36,326 nt of DNA. It comes from Sulfurimonas sp. (GTDB taxonomy: Bacteria > Campylobacterota > Campylobacteria > Campylobacterales > Sulfurimonadaceae). The translations under genes were made by a program, and so were the position numbers. The first letter of the stretch is position 1, and each line of letters opens with the position of its first letter. The stretch is from contig NZ_JADGFC010000008.1 of assembly GCF_016744025.1 (NCBI RefSeq), positions 1-36,326 on the forward strand. Direction: 5' to 3'. The notes under the pieces were generated by a model. It was not told the DNA's origin, ran no database searches, and saw only the letters and a program-made list of their open reading frames with translations. Positions 1 to 8,760 of the stretch are shown in pieces.

Positions 1-64
1 AGAGCTTTTTTATAATCCATTATAGAAATACCTTGGTTTCTTACCAATATACAGAAGTTTGCAA

Positions 65-88
65 GGGTTTTCAAACCCCCATATTTTT
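65..88 (+). terminator. possible intrinsic terminator of an upstream gene
   Basis: GGGTT at 65-69 pairs with AACCC at 74-78 around a four-base loop, and a run of five T follows at 84-88. The stem is short and a few bases separate it from the T run, so this is only a candidate. Confidence 0.35.
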
Positions 89-324
89 AATTAAGTCTAT
101 TTTTACAATCTAACCATAATAGTTAAATAGTATTAATATATAATCAATAGTATTTGCATGTAGTCTTAAAAACATATTTTGTAACTTAATAACACGTTTT
201 ATCTTTTAGTTTATCTCAACTAATATCAAAATATTCCTAAATATTTTTTTGAGAATATAATTATTATAAGAAAATTATGTGAGTTGTATGATAAGTGAGT
301 AATTTTACATTAAAGCCATTATGC

Positions 325-330
325 TATAAT
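325..330 (+). promoter_or_regulatory. -10 box of the kdsA operon promoter
   Basis: TATAAT preceded by GC. The predicted transcription start is near 337, giving a leader of about 32 bases with AGAGG at 357-361 as ribosome binding site. No -35 box is evident, as is usual for Campylobacterota housekeeping promoters. Confidence 0.7.
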
Positions 331-368
331 CTGCCTTAATTTTTAAACGATATTGTAGAGGTATATTA

Positions 369-1160
369 ATGGTATTACTAACAGGTCCTTGTGTCATTGA
401 GAGTGAAGAAAATATATTTAAAATTGCTAAATCTTTAGAGTCTTATTCTCAAGATGAATCTATAGATTTTTATTTTAAAGCTAGTTTTGACAAAGCAAAT
501 AGAACATCTTTAGAAAGCTTTCGTGGGCTTGGTATGCAAGAAGGACTTAGAATCCTTCAAAAAGTTAAAGATGATTTTGGTTATAAAATTGTTACAGATG
601 TACATGAATCAGTTCAAGTACCTACTGTTGCAGAAGTAGCTGATATGCTACAAATTCCTGCATTTTTATGTCGCCAAACAGACTTGTTAGTAGCTTGTGC
701 TCAAACAGATGCTAAGATCAATATTAAAAAAGGTCAGTTTTTAAGTGGTGATGCTATGCTTTACCCTGTTCTTAAAGTACTTCAAACTAGAGGCTGTTCA
801 GAGGCTACATATGAAAACGCACTAAAACATGGTGTATACCTTTGTGAAAGAGGAAACTCTTTTGGATATGGCAATATGGTTGTAGATATGAGAAACTTAG
901 TGACTATGAGAAATTTTGCACCTGTAATCTTTGATGCAACTCACTCTGTTCAGATGCCAACAGCAAAAGATGGTAAAACTGGTGGAGACTCTTCTATGGT
1001 TCCATACCTTGCATCTGGTGCAGCCGCAGTCGGAGTTGATGGTTTCTTTATGGAAACACACTTTGACCCAAGTGTAGCATTAAGCGATGGCCCAAATATG
1101 ATAAAACTAGATGAACTAGAAGCTCTAGTAACAAAAATTAAAAAAATTCAAGAAATATGA
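369..1160 (+). CDS. kdsA: 3-deoxy-8-phosphooctulonate (KDO-8-P) synthase
   Basis: The enzyme condenses phosphoenolpyruvate with arabinose 5-phosphate to KDO 8-phosphate in the cytoplasm, the committed step toward the KDO sugar of LPS inner core. The 263-residue protein carries the family signatures [10 protein letters not shown] (36-45), [12 protein letters not shown] (96-107) and the DATHSVQ segment (189-195). Cys8 in GPCVIES together with His192, Glu229 and Asp240 sits where the metal-dependent class (as in Aquifex) binds its divalent ion, so this is probably a class II, metal-requiring enzyme rather than the E. coli type, which has Asn at the Cys position. The start follows an AGAGG ribosome site. 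It is the first gene of a plus-strand run, ten bases before ribH. The protein is slightly shorter at the N-terminus than E. coli KdsA. The identification is firm; the metal class is inferred from the residues. Confidence 0.95.
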   Translation: MVLLTGPCVIESEENIFKIAKSLESYSQDESIDFYFKASFDKANRTSLESFRGLGMQEGLRILQKVKDDFGYKIVTDVHESVQVPTVAEVADMLQIPAFLCRQTDLLVACAQTDAKINIKKGQFLSGDAMLYPVLKVLQTRGCSEATYENALKHGVYLCERGNSFGYGNMVVDMRNLVTMRNFAPVIFDATHSVQMPTAKDGKTGGDSSMVPYLASGAAAVGVDGFFMETHFDPSVALSDGPNMIKLDELEALVTKIKKIQEI

Positions 1161-1170
1161 AGGAAAGTAT

Positions 1171-1635
1171 ATGAAACTGGTTGAAGGTAGATTAAAAGTA
1201 TTAAATGGCAAAAAAATTGCTATTGTTAGTACAAGATGGAATCATTTTATTGTTGATAGATTAGTAGAGGGTGCAGAAGATGCATTCAAACGTCATGGCG
1301 GAGATGAAGATGAGCTTACACATGTTCTAATTCCTGGAGCATTTGAGCTTCCAATGGTAATTGACCAAATCTTAGCATCTGGAAAATACGATGCAGTTTG
1401 TGCATTAGGTGCAGTTATTCGTGGAGCAACTCCTCACTTTGATTATGTTTCTGCTGAAGCAACAAAAGGTATCGCCACTATGAGTCTTAAGTATCAAAAG
1501 CCAGTTTCATTTGGTCTTCTTACTACGGATACTATTGAGCAAGCTATTGAGAGAGCTGGAACAAAAGCTGGTAACAAAGGTTTTGAAGCAATGACTACTG
1601 TTATTGAAATGTTAGACCTATATGAGAACCTATAA
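1171..1635 (+). CDS. ribH: 6,7-dimethyl-8-ribityllumazine synthase
   Basis: This is lumazine synthase, which joins 5-amino-6-ribitylaminouracil and 3,4-dihydroxy-2-butanone 4-phosphate in the penultimate step of riboflavin synthesis. Its 154 residues match the usual subunit length. Visible signatures are the TRWNHFI segment with substrate-stacking Trp23, PGAFELP (55-61), and [14 protein letters not shown] with the general acid/base His89. GGAAAG upstream of the ATG serves as ribosome site. The stop codon overlaps the next start as TAATG, so ribH and nusB are translationally coupled, a common arrangement in bacteria. The subunit normally assembles into pentamers or 60-mer capsids; that assembly state is known for the family and is not read from this sequence. 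Confidence 0.97.
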   Translation: MKLVEGRLKVLNGKKIAIVSTRWNHFIVDRLVEGAEDAFKRHGGDEDELTHVLIPGAFELPMVIDQILASGKYDAVCALGAVIRGATPHFDYVSAEATKGIATMSLKYQKPVSFGLLTTDTIEQAIERAGTKAGNKGFEAMTTVIEMLDLYENL

Positions 1636-2039
1636 TGGCTACTAGACATCACGCAAGAATGGCAGTTGTAAGTCTTCTTTATGCTTATGACTTAGGTAAT
1701 GGAAGTATTGCAGATCACACAGATGATATTTTAGAAGAGAAAAAAATTCGTAACAAGCAAAAAGATTTTGCAATAGCTCTTTTTGAAGGTGTTATGCAAA
1801 ATCTTGAAGCTTGTGACAAGTCAATTATTGAACACTTAAAAGAGTGGGATTTTGAAAGACTTGGTGCTATTGAGAGAGCAACTCTTAGACTTGCAACTTA
1901 TGAAATTATTTTTGGTGAGCTTGACTCTGCAGTTGTTATAAATGAAGCTGTTGAGATTACAAAAGCTTTTGGTACTGAACAATCACCTAAGTTTATCAAT
2001 GGTGTTTTAGATGCTATTTCTAAAGATAAGCCTGAATAG
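1635..2039 (+). CDS. nusB: transcription antitermination factor NusB
   Basis: NusB is a small all-helical RNA-binding protein that, with NusE (S10), binds boxA of rRNA leaders and keeps RNA polymerase processive. The 134-residue product starts with the typical ATRHHARMAVVSLLYAYDLG and carries the conserved middle and end segments RATLRLATYEI and VVINEAVEITKAFG, followed by FINGVLDAI. It shares one base with the end of ribH (TAATG). The multihaem cytochrome gene starts three bases after its stop, suggesting a single transcript. The length is normal and nothing is unusual. Confidence 0.96.
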   Translation: MATRHHARMAVVSLLYAYDLGNGSIADHTDDILEEKKIRNKQKDFAIALFEGVMQNLEACDKSIIEHLKEWDFERLGAIERATLRLATYEIIFGELDSAVVINEAVEITKAFGTEQSPKFINGVLDAISKDKPE

Positions 2040-2042
2040 TTG

Positions 2043-4433
2043 ATGATTAAAATCGCTTTTTTACTGCTACTTTTCTCTTCTTTGCTCTTTGGAGCAAATG
2101 AATGTATAGTTTGTCATAAAGGCATAGAAGATATTAGAGATAGAGACTCTGGTATGATGAAGGCGATTTTAGAAGTGGCTGATAAAGCTGGTCATAAAGG
2201 CAACGATTGTATCGTTTGTCACGGTGGAAATCCCTCTAACAAAAGTGTCAAGTATGCGCATAAAGGCACTGTAAAGTATTTTAGAACAAACGAAGGTCCT
2301 AAAAACTACTATCCTGCACCAGCAAGTCCTTGGATAAATGAAAATACCTGTGGAACATGTCATCCAAATCAAGTTTCTGCTCAAATGAACTCACTTATGA
2401 TGACAGAGCAAGGCAAGATACAAGGGGCTATGTGGAGTTTTGGTGCTAAAGAAGGTTACAGTCATGAGACAGCAACTTATAATACCAAAAATCCAGATAA
2501 TCCAGACACACGTCATGGTAGTGAAATATACAAAAAGTATATGGCTAAACTTTCAAAAATGGAACCACAAGGTTTTCCTCAAGAGACACAAACTCTAGCA
2601 GATGCTCCTACTGTAGAAGAGATACATAAAGACCCATCTTTAGCTGTTAATACTTATCTTCGTCAAGAGTGTCTTAGATGTCATACCGGAAGTAAGGGTA
2701 GGCAAAAAAGAGGTGACTATAGAGGAATTGGATGTGCATCTTGTCATATTCCATATTCTAATGAAGGTTATTACGAGGGAGTAGGTAAGAAGATTTCTAA
2801 AAAGAAGGGTCATTTACTAACTCATCAGATTCAAAGTTCAAGAAAAGTAAAAGTACAAGTTCATGATATAAAGTATTCAGGAGTTCCTGTTGAGACATGT
2901 GCAACTTGTCACAATCGTGGAAAACGTATTGGTGTTTCTTACCAAGGTCTGATGGAAACAGAGTATCACTCAACATCTGAGGATGAGGGGAATCAACCTA
3001 AAAGTTATCTTCATATGAAAGAAGACATTCACTACCAAAAAGGTATGTTGTGTCAAGATTGTCATACTTCAAATGATTTACATGGTGATGGGTTTTTAGG
3101 CGGGGCAAATGCTGCTGCTGTAGAAATAGAGTGTCAAGATTGTCACGGTACTACTACAAAATACCCTTGGGAACTTCCAATTGGTTACTCAGATGAGTTC
3201 AACACAACTGCCGCAACAGGTGAGGCAAGAGGAACAGCTAAAAGTGTTGCTGATTATCTAAAACAAGGTTACGTCGCCGAGCCAGAAGATGGTTATATCT
3301 TAAGTGCACGTGGAAATCCACTTCCAAAAACAGTTAAAAAAGGCAATAAGATTATTATGCACTTGGCATCTGGAAAGGATATAGAGTTAAAACCTCTTAA
3401 ACTTTTAAAAGATACAAAAGCACTTTCTAAAAAAGCACTTATTGCTATGGATGTTGTAGACTCGCATACTCAAAATATGGAGTGTTATACTTGTCATGCA
3501 ACTTGGGCACCACAGCGTTATGGTCGTCATTTAAAAGTTGACTACTCAGATGCAAAACAAAATCCAGATTATTTAAAAGCTTCTCATGACCAAGATAAGC
3601 ATGGAACTACTGGTGGCATGCGAGACATGAAAAAGTATCTAATTCCTGGAAAAGTAACAGAAACTAGAAGTTACTTAAGATGGGAAGATCCAGCTCTAGC
3701 ACAAAATGGTGAGGGCAGAGTATCTCCTGTTGTTCCAGGGTACCAAACTACTATAACTGTTATTGGTAAAGATGGTGAAGCCCTTCTTCAAAATCACATC
3801 TTCAAGATTCAAAATGTTGAAGGAGCTGGCAAAGAAGGTCAAAATGCTATAGATATGGCTCCTATTCAACCTCATACTATTCAAAAAGAATCAAGAAGTT
3901 GTGAATCATGTCATGCATCTGACAAAGCTATTGGACTTGGTGTAGGTGGCGGAAAACTAAATAATGACCCAAGTAAAATTACTATAATTGATTTGATGAG
4001 TCCTGACAGAAAGATTCTTTCAAATAAGACGGATGAGCATATTCTTGCAATTCCAAATCTTAAACATGATTATTCACAGTTTATAGATGAAAATGGCACA
4101 CAGTTGATGACAGTAGGAAATCACTTCAAACTCTCCCAACCATTAAGTAAAAAACAAATAGGTAAACTTGATCGTAGAGGCATGTGTCTTTCTTGTCATG
4201 AAGATATACCAAAAGGAAACCTAGCAGTTAGTGCAATAACACATATAGCAGAAATGGCAGAAGTAAACATAGATACTAAGATGCACTCTGGCATCTTGAA
4301 TAAACTCTTAAATCTTGGTGCATTAGTACAAATGATTGTAGTTATTTTAGTAACACTGCTTATAATGTTTGTTATATATACTTTCTTCTTTAAGAAAGAA
4401 CCTAAAAACATAAGAAATGAAGGATGGAAATAG
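2043..4433 (+). CDS. exported, membrane-anchored eleven-haem c-type cytochrome
   Basis: The product has about 796 residues. A signal peptide covers residues 1-18 (hydrophobic 5-16). Eleven CxxCH haem-binding motifs start at residues 21, 56, 103, 210, 231, 286, 337, 364, 481, 620 and 715. One strong C-terminal transmembrane helix lies at about 757-783, followed by a short positive tail. The haem domain should therefore sit in the periplasm, tethered to the inner membrane by its C-terminus. All motifs are plain CxxCH, with no CxxCK or wide-spaced site like those of NrfA or MccA. Two haem-free stretches (369-480 and 486-619) imply folded non-haem domains. A role in electron transfer, perhaps exchanging electrons with menaquinol, is inferred; no named enzyme family was recognised. 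ATG 2043 is preferred over the in-frame TTG at 2040. It follows nusB by three bases and precedes mqnC, a menaquinone gene. Confidence 0.9.
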   Translation: MIKIAFLLLLFSSLLFGANECIVCHKGIEDIRDRDSGMMKAILEVADKAGHKGNDCIVCHGGNPSNKSVKYAHKGTVKYFRTNEGPKNYYPAPASPWINENTCGTCHPNQVSAQMNSLMMTEQGKIQGAMWSFGAKEGYSHETATYNTKNPDNPDTRHGSEIYKKYMAKLSKMEPQGFPQETQTLADAPTVEEIHKDPSLAVNTYLRQECLRCHTGSKGRQKRGDYRGIGCASCHIPYSNEGYYEGVGKKISKKKGHLLTHQIQSSRKVKVQVHDIKYSGVPVETCATCHNRGKRIGVSYQGLMETEYHSTSEDEGNQPKSYLHMKEDIHYQKGMLCQDCHTSNDLHGDGFLGGANAAAVEIECQDCHGTTTKYPWELPIGYSDEFNTTAATGEARGTAKSVADYLKQGYVAEPEDGYILSARGNPLPKTVKKGNKIIMHLASGKDIELKPLKLLKDTKALSKKALIAMDVVDSHTQNMECYTCHATWAPQRYGRHLKVDYSDAKQNPDYLKASHDQDKHGTTGGMRDMKKYLIPGKVTETRSYLRWEDPALAQNGEGRVSPVVPGYQTTITVIGKDGEALLQNHIFKIQNVEGAGKEGQNAIDMAPIQPHTIQKESRSCESCHASDKAIGLGVGGGKLNNDPSKITIIDLMSPDRKILSNKTDEHILAIPNLKHDYSQFIDENGTQLMTVGNHFKLSQPLSKKQIGKLDRRGMCLSCHEDIPKGNLAVSAITHIAEMAEVNIDTKMHSGILNKLLNLGALVQMIVVILVTLLIMFVIYTFFFKKEPKNIRNEGWK

Positions 4434-4461
4434 TGGACAAAATAACTACGAAAGCTGGACA

Positions 4462-5514
4462 ATGCAAAAAAGATTAACAAAAGAAGAAGCATTAGATTTA
4501 ATAAAAAATGCTGACTTAAAAGAACTAGGGCGGATGGCATCTGCTCGCAAGAAAGAGCTACACCCAAAAGGAATCACTACTTTTGTTGTAGATAGAAATA
4601 TCAACTATACAAATATTTGTTGGGTTGACTGTAAGTTTTGTGCATTTTATAGACATGAAAAAGATGCAGATGCATATGTTTTGACTTTTGATGAGATAGA
4701 TGCAAAGATAGATGAGTTACTTGACATTGGTGGAACTCAGATATTATTTCAAGGTGGAGTTCATCCAAAACTCAAAATAGAGTGGTATGAAGATTTAGTT
4801 GAGCATATTCATACTAAATATCCAGATATTACTATTCATGGTTTTTCTTCTATTGAGATAGATTTTATAGCTAAGGTTTCTCGTATAAGTGTTGAAAAAG
4901 TGTTAGAGAGACTTAAGGTTAAAGGTCTTGCATCTATACCTGGTGCGGGAGCTGAAATACTTAGTGATAAAGTTCGAGATATTATCGCACCTAGAAAAAT
5001 TGACTCTGAAGTATGGATAGATATTCATAGAAAAGCGCATAAGCTTGATATCAAGTCAACTGCTACTATGATGTATGGAACTGTAGAGAGTGATGAAGAT
5101 ATAATTGATCACTTTGAAATGATTAGAAAACTTCAAGATGAAACAGGTGGATTTCGTGCCTTTATTATGTGGAGTTTTCAAGGTCAAAATACTGAGCTTT
5201 TAAGACTTATCCCAGATATGGATAAACCATCATCAAATAGATACTTGAGACTTTTAGCAGTAGCTAGACTCTATCTTGATAATGTGCCAAATATCCAAAG
5301 TTCATGGGTAACTCAAGGAGCTTATATAGGTCAAATGGCTCTTAGGTTTGGAGCGAATGACTTAGGCTCAACTATGATGGAAGAGAATGTTGTAAGTAGT
5401 GCAGGTGCTGCTTATTCAATGGCAAAAGAAGAGATGGTAACTCTTATCAGAGATATTGGTGAGATACCAGCTGTAAGAAATACAGCTTATGAAACTTTAA
5501 AGAAATTTGCTTAA
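4462..5514 (+). CDS. mqnC: cyclic dehypoxanthinyl futalosine synthase (radical SAM)
   Basis: MqnC closes the ring of dehypoxanthine futalosine by radical SAM chemistry in the futalosine route to menaquinone, the route used by Campylobacterota. The CxxxCxxC cluster motif is seen in NICWVDCKFCAF, binding a 4Fe-4S cluster and S-adenosylmethionine. TQILFQGGVHP, SIPGAGAEILSDKVRD and TMMYGTVESDEDI are characteristic of MqnC, as is the C-terminal GANDLGSTMMEENVVSSAG. The chosen start MQKRLTKEEALDLI matches homologues I remember and gives 350 residues. An in-frame ATG at 4417 would add 15 residues and overlap the cytochrome gene by 17 bases; that extension has no family likeness. The gene next to it encodes an M16-like protein, a pairing I also remember from Helicobacter. 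MqnC rather than MqnE is fairly sure. Confidence 0.93.
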   Translation: MQKRLTKEEALDLIKNADLKELGRMASARKKELHPKGITTFVVDRNINYTNICWVDCKFCAFYRHEKDADAYVLTFDEIDAKIDELLDIGGTQILFQGGVHPKLKIEWYEDLVEHIHTKYPDITIHGFSSIEIDFIAKVSRISVEKVLERLKVKGLASIPGAGAEILSDKVRDIIAPRKIDSEVWIDIHRKAHKLDIKSTATMMYGTVESDEDIIDHFEMIRKLQDETGGFRAFIMWSFQGQNTELLRLIPDMDKPSSNRYLRLLAVARLYLDNVPNIQSSWVTQGAYIGQMALRFGANDLGSTMMEENVVSSAGAAYSMAKEEMVTLIRDIGEIPAVRNTAYETLKKFA

Positions 5515-5570
5515 GCAATAGGAATATTTACTGGTCATAACCCAGAAAATAGATGAGGAAAACGCAAATA

Positions 5571-6854
5571 ATGAAAAAACTTTTACTAATATTACTAATT
5601 ACAGGACAGATGATTATGGCAGCGACTATAGAATATATACAAACAAACGGATTGAAAGTACCTGTGATTATTGAAGAAGACAAGCGCCTTCCTCTTGTAA
5701 CTATGCAGTTTATTTTTAAAAATGGTGGAACAATCACTGATACTACAAAAGCTGGACTTGCAAAGTTTAGTGCAAGAATTATGAGTGAGGGAACAAAAAA
5801 ACTTGGTTCATCTGCTTTTGCTGAATCTTTAGAGAGCAAAGCTATTCATATCTCATCTTCAACTGGTAAAGAAACTTTTGTAATGGAACTTGCCTCTTTG
5901 AAAGAAGAGTTTTCTGAGGGACTTAAAAAGTTTGCTTCTTTATTAAAAGATCCTAACTTTTCTGATGAAGCAATGAGTAAGGTCAAGTCCACAACTATGG
6001 GTTCACTTAGTGCTAAAGCAAATGACTTTGACTATGTTGCTTCTAATGAGTTAAAGGCAGTTTTATTTAAAGGAACTCCTTTAGCAAACCCTGCATCTGG
6101 AACTTTAGAGAGTGTAAAAAGTATAGAACTTGATGATGTAAAAGCATTTATAAAAGAGCATTTAGTTAGTTCAAGACTTATCGTAGTTATTGGTGGTGAT
6201 GTTGATATCCAAGTTGCAAAGAGTGAAATAGAAAAAATTATCAATGCTATGCCAAAGGGTAAAGAAGCACAACAGCATCACTATGATGTTGCTAAAAAAG
6301 CTTCTGAATCTGTGTTAAAAAAAGATACTCAGCAGGCTTATGTATATTTTGGTTCTCCATATAACATCAAGTATGACTCAAAAGATTATTATAAAGCTAG
6401 AGTTGCTACTTTTATCTTAGGAACAGGTGGTTTTGGTTCACGTCTTATGGAAGAGATAAGAGTTAAAAAAGGTTTGGCTTATTCTGCTTATGCAAGAGTA
6501 AGTGCTAGTAAATCAAGTAACTTTATGACAGGTTATTTACAAACTAAGTTAGACTCTCTTGATGAAGCTAAAAAAACTGTTAAAGAAGTTATAGCAGAGT
6601 TTGTAAAAAATGGTGTTACACAAGAAGAACTAGATCAAACTAAAAAATTCTTACTTGGAAGTGAACCTTTAAGAGTTGAAACAATGGGTCAAAGACTAAA
6701 CCGTACTTTTATGGAGTACTACAACGGTCAAGAACTAGGTCATTCAATCAAAGAGTTAGAGTTAGTTAAAGAGTTAAAACTAAAAGACCTTAATGAGTAT
6801 ATAAAAAGTCATAAAGAAATTTTAGAAATGAGTTTTGCAATAGTTACTAAATAA
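5571..6854 (+). CDS. periplasmic M16-family zinc-protease-like protein, probably catalytically inactive
   Basis: The product has 427 residues starting at ATG 5571, which has AGGAA ten bases upstream; the upstream in-frame ATG at 5553 lacks such a site. Residues 1-17 form a signal peptide ending MIMA before ATIEYIQ. The fold is that of insulinase/processing-protease (M16) subunits: an N-terminal domain with GLAKFSARIMSEGT and a second domain with GFGSRLMEEIRVKKGLAYSA. The zinc motif HxxEH is missing: Lys65, Ala68 and Arg69 stand where the two His and the Glu belong. The substrate-holding Arg/Tyr pair of the second domain is kept (Arg296, Tyr303). In known two-subunit M16 enzymes one partner carries the zinc site and the other the Arg/Tyr pair, so a catalytic partner elsewhere in the genome is likely. 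It lies downstream of mqnC, and a terminator candidate follows. Confidence 0.9.
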   Translation: MKKLLLILLITGQMIMAATIEYIQTNGLKVPVIIEEDKRLPLVTMQFIFKNGGTITDTTKAGLAKFSARIMSEGTKKLGSSAFAESLESKAIHISSSTGKETFVMELASLKEEFSEGLKKFASLLKDPNFSDEAMSKVKSTTMGSLSAKANDFDYVASNELKAVLFKGTPLANPASGTLESVKSIELDDVKAFIKEHLVSSRLIVVIGGDVDIQVAKSEIEKIINAMPKGKEAQQHHYDVAKKASESVLKKDTQQAYVYFGSPYNIKYDSKDYYKARVATFILGTGGFGSRLMEEIRVKKGLAYSAYARVSASKSSNFMTGYLQTKLDSLDEAKKTVKEVIAEFVKNGVTQEELDQTKKFLLGSEPLRVETMGQRLNRTFMEYYNGQELGHSIKELELVKELKLKDLNEYIKSHKEILEMSFAIVTK

Positions 6855-6855
6855 T

Positions 6856-6878
6856 TATTGCAATCTGCAATATTTTTT
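6856..6878 (+). terminator. intrinsic terminator after the M16-like gene
   Basis: TATTGCA at 6856-6862 and TGCAATA at 6866-6872 form a seven-pair stem with a three-base loop, followed directly by six T at 6873-6878. The stem is AT-rich, so it may be leaky. It suggests recG can be transcribed separately. Confidence 0.5.
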
Positions 6879-6924
6879 GATGAGTTTTAAAAAAAGAGTT
6901 AGTATTACAAACTAAGGACATAAA

Positions 6925-8724
6925 ATGAAGCTCACAAAAGATATAAAAACAAAATTTGATAAACTAGGTGTTAACTCTTGGTGTGAACTCTCTCTTAATA
7001 TTCCTCACTCATATGAAGACCTCACTCTTCATCCTACAATCCAAATGGGCAAAGCTCAACTTATAGATGCAACCGTTGAATCTGTTTTTCGTGCTCCAAA
7101 TACAATCCAAATAACTTTTTTTGCACATAACCTAGGACACAGTATAAGTGGTGTACTTTTTCGTCCAAAACCATATATGATGCATCAGTTTAAAGTAGGA
7201 GATAGAGACTACTACTATGGAGTAGTTGATTGTAAAACTGGAAACTGCAGTATAACGATGCCAAGAAAAACAACAAGTGTAGGTGCTATAACTCCAAAAT
7301 ACAAATCAGCTCTTAGAAGTGATGTAATGCTACGGCTTGTACAAAACAACCTAACACTAGAGAACTTACTCTCAGAGGGCTTAAAAGAAGAGATAGCAGC
7401 ACAAATACTAAAACTTCATTTTCCCACTGAATTAGTTGACCTAAAAGACTTAGATGCAAAGAGTATAGATGCTTTAAAATATTTAGAACTATTTACATAT
7501 ATGAAACAACTCTCAGCAAAAAGAAGATATTTTAAGTCAACTGTAAAAGTAGATGCTTCTTATGATGAATGGAAAAATAGACTTCCATTTGAATTAACAA
7601 ATGAGCAAATAGATGCAATACAAGATATAAAATGTGACTTCAACAAAGATGTGGCATCTAGACGTATGATAGTTGGAGATGTTGGAAGTGGAAAGACTAT
7701 GGTAATTTTAGCCGCTGCATCTATGATGTTGCCAAATCGTTCAATACTTATGGCACCAACTACAATACTTGCTAACCAACTTTTTGAAGAAGCGCAAAAG
7801 TTCTTGCCAAATGCAAAATCAGTTTTAGTTACAAATAAATCTAAAAAGATTGATTTAAATGAATTTGATTTCATAATAGGAACACACGCTCTTTTATACA
7901 GAGAACTTCCAGAAGCAGGACTTGTTATGGTTGATGAACAACATCGTTTTGGAACTGCTCAGAGAAATATGCTTGAGAAATTAGTAAGTTACGGAGATAG
8001 TAAACCACATTTTTTACAGTTTAGTGCAACCCCAATTCCAAGAACACAAGCTATGATAGAAACTGCCCATATTAATGTTAGTCTTATAACTTCTACACCT
8101 TTTACTAAAGACATAGATAGTAAGGTTATACATAAAAATGATTTTAAAGAATTACTAGAAAACATAAAAGAAGAGATAAGTAAAAATAATCAGGTTCTTT
8201 TAGTTTATCCATTGGTTGAGCAGAGTGAAGTTCTGGAGTATCAGAGTATCGAAGAAGCAAGGGCTTATTGGGAAAAAAACTTTGATAATGTTTATGTAAC
8301 TCATGGAAAAGACAAACAAAAAGAAGAAGTTCTTTTTGAATTTAGAGAAAAAGGAAGTTTACTCATTGCAACTACAGTGGTCGAAGTTGGGATATCTTTG
8401 CCGAGACTTACTACGGTTGTTATAGTTGGTGCTGAGAGACTAGGACTCTCAACTCTTCATCAGCTTAGAGGAAGAGTCAGTAGAACAGGTTTAAAAGGTT
8501 ACTGTTATCTTTATACAAATAATAGTGTAACTGAAAGACTAGATAGATTTGTAGATACTATAAGTGGTTTTGATATAGCAAATTTGGATTTAAAGTTTAG
8601 AAAAAGTGGCGATTTACTTAAGGGTGCGTCTCAGAGTGGTAGTCAGTTTAAATGGGTTGATTTGTCTGAAGATGTTGAGATTGTTAAAAGTGTGAAAGTT
8701 GATTTGAGTGAAAGTGTGTCTTAA
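6925..8724 (+). CDS. recG: ATP-dependent DNA helicase RecG
   Basis: RecG is a superfamily 2 translocase that remodels stalled forks and branch-migrates Holliday junctions. The 599-residue protein has an N-terminal wedge/OB-type region (about 1-200) and a helicase core with Walker A GDVGSGKT (251-258), DEQH box (337-340, followed by RFG), SATPIPRT (367-374), the TTVVEVGIS segment of motif V and QLRGRVSR (513-520, motif VI). It is about 90 residues shorter than the E. coli enzyme, as I recall for Campylobacterota, with the difference mostly N-terminal. An AAGGA ribosome site precedes the ATG. The gene is separated from its upstream neighbour by a terminator candidate and is convergent with hpf. 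Confidence 0.94.
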   Translation: MKLTKDIKTKFDKLGVNSWCELSLNIPHSYEDLTLHPTIQMGKAQLIDATVESVFRAPNTIQITFFAHNLGHSISGVLFRPKPYMMHQFKVGDRDYYYGVVDCKTGNCSITMPRKTTSVGAITPKYKSALRSDVMLRLVQNNLTLENLLSEGLKEEIAAQILKLHFPTELVDLKDLDAKSIDALKYLELFTYMKQLSAKRRYFKSTVKVDASYDEWKNRLPFELTNEQIDAIQDIKCDFNKDVASRRMIVGDVGSGKTMVILAAASMMLPNRSILMAPTTILANQLFEEAQKFLPNAKSVLVTNKSKKIDLNEFDFIIGTHALLYRELPEAGLVMVDEQHRFGTAQRNMLEKLVSYGDSKPHFLQFSATPIPRTQAMIETAHINVSLITSTPFTKDIDSKVIHKNDFKELLENIKEEISKNNQVLLVYPLVEQSEVLEYQSIEEARAYWEKNFDNVYVTHGKDKQKEEVLFEFREKGSLLIATTVVEVGISLPRLTTVVIVGAERLGLSTLHQLRGRVSRTGLKGYCYLYTNNSVTERLDRFVDTISGFDIANLDLKFRKSGDLLKGASQSGSQFKWVDLSEDVEIVKSVKVDLSESVS

Positions 8725-8728
8725 ATAT

Positions 8729-8754
8729 TGTAAAAGGAATTTATTCCCTTTACA
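8729..8754. terminator. hairpin between convergent recG and hpf
   Basis: The eleven-base arms 8729-8739 and 8744-8754 pair with one mismatch around a four-base loop, midway between two convergent genes. Neither side has a clear T run, so factor-independent termination is uncertain, but the position fits a shared bidirectional terminator. Confidence 0.4.
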
Positions 8755-8760
8755 TAACTA

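Larger units (their letters stand above)
1..368. other. AT-rich intergenic region upstream of kdsA
   Basis: No convincing coding region was found on either strand. The stretch is very AT-rich. It holds a short G/C hairpin near 65-78 that could end a gene lying to the left of the window, and the kdsA promoter near its right end. Nothing else was recognised. Confidence 0.6.

Noticed and set aside
4417-4461. Upstream ATG of mqnC
   Set aside because: The extra 15 residues do not resemble the family and overlap the cytochrome gene; the start at 4462 matches known MqnC N-termini.
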